Source: a virus. Taken from it: a stretch of DNA of 48,634 nt. The notes below the pieces were generated by a model, which was not told where the DNA came from, ran no database searches, and was given only the letters and a program-made list of their open reading frames with translations. The stretch's first letter is position 1, and each line of letters starts with the position of its first letter. The stretch is from IMG/VR virus record IMGVR_UViG_3300037193_000509, positions 1-48,634 of that record. The stretch is one strand, 5' to 3'. Shown piece by piece: positions 48,057-48,634 of this stretch. The position numbers and the translations under genes were made by a program.

Positions 48057-48634
48057 TGAAAAAGATAATAATAACATTTGCAATTGTTTTGATTGGACTT
48101 TCAGCGAGTGCGCAGTGGACATATCCTATTGGTACACCCACTTGGTATAAGAAAGTAAGGGTAGATAGTGTATTTTGGTTGAATACAGTGGATACGGTGC
48201 ATGTATATGCAACATTATATCCTGGTGCTCTGATGGCGCGCACAACGGGAGGTGATACATCACTTTATATGGCAACCGGCACGAAATGGGTAAAGATAGG
48301 TTCAGGAAGTGGAGGAGGGTTGGACAACTACTACACGAAATCAGAATCCGATTCCCGGTATCCTCCCATTACCCGCTCCATCCTCACCGCTTCCCCACTT
48401 TCCGGTGGCGGCGATCTCTCCGCTGATCGCACGATTTCCATTGCTAATGCCCAGGCAGACGGAGAGAATAAAGGAGCGGCGACTTTTAGGTCTGATCATT
48501 TCGATGATGATACGCAGGGAGCTATCTCCCTGGATACAGTAAATGGGCCTTTCCTTCGTAAGCTGGATTCTGCGGCAATGTTGTCCGGTTACGTCCGTAC
48601 CGGATATGCCCACTACGATACACTGATCCTGAAA
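48056..48634 (+). CDS. Secreted-type fibre protein, cut by right edge
   Basis: Open from ATG 48056 (or 48053) to the window edge, 193 codons. MKKIIITFAIVLIGLSASAQ is a Sec signal with a likely cut after SAQ. Then short strands, YYTKSESDSRYPPITRSILT and LSGGGDLSADRTISIANAQA, which are repeats typical of phage fibres. A signal peptide on a virion fibre is odd: it would put the protein in the periplasm. The C-terminus is outside the window. Confidence 0.75.
   Translation, partial: MKKIIITFAIVLIGLSASAQWTYPIGTPTWYKKVRVDSVFWLNTVDTVHVYATLYPGALMARTTGGDTSLYMATGTKWVKIGSGSGGGLDNYYTKSESDSRYPPITRSILTASPLSGGGDLSADRTISIANAQADGENKGAATFRSDHFDDDTQGAISLDTVNGPFLRKLDSAAMLSGYVRTGYAHYDTLILK

Noticed and set aside
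1-48634. CRISPR array or insertion sequence
   Set aside because: I saw no regularly spaced repeats and no transposase or terminal inverted repeats.

Overview
This window looks like most of the genome of a temperate, long-tailed (siphovirus-type, HK97-fold) phage or prophage of a Bacteroidota host, plausibly Chitinophaga or a relative (the genus is inference). Supporting evidence: Bacteroidota-type promoters (TTTG, 19-21 bases, TAnnTTTG), signal peptides ending in NAQ or SAQ, tight ATGA/TAATG gene overlaps without strong Shine-Dalgarno sites, and small-protein families typical of Bacteroidota phages. Both edges cut through genes. No integrase, endolysin, holin or att site is visible.

Layout. 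Bases 1-18212 are the leftward early arm. It holds a replisome (DnaB helicase, DnaD-like loader), a recombination pair (Sak4/RecA-like ATPase and PD-(D/E)XK nuclease), a helicase-methyltransferase fusion, a 2OG-Fe(II) oxygenase-like protein, HNH and DUF1064 nuclease-like proteins, a papain-like small protein and many small hypothetical proteins, including tiny membrane proteins below usual ORF cut-offs. Within this arm, 13670-14523 is almost free of coding sequence and packed with hairpins around a tRNA-Leu-like gene. Bases 18213-18486 are the divergent control region. Bases 18487-20938 are a rightward lysogeny unit (repressor, secreted protein, SAM methyltransferase, HTH protein) closed by a clear terminator.

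Bases 21100-48634 are the rightward late arm: TerS, TerL and portal; then about 10 kb of accessory genes; then the Mu-F/SPP1 gp7-like protein, protease, capsid, connector and neck proteins, tail tube, frameshifted tail chaperones, tape measure, tail tip, collar fibre and a second fibre cut by the right edge. The accessory island starts with four glycosyltransferases and a methyltransferase in end-to-end overlap with the portal gene. It continues with a LemA-like membrane module, an RNA ligase and a block of six tRNA genes on the opposite strand.

Four late-arm promoters share TACCAAAA elements, either in tandem 19 bp apart or as palindromes between the -33 and -7 boxes, which suggests one phage-specific regulator. 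The most promising novelties are the glycosyltransferase cassette inside the head operon, this shared promoter element, the structured RNA locus, and two Leu-anticodon tRNAs that lack the long variable arm.
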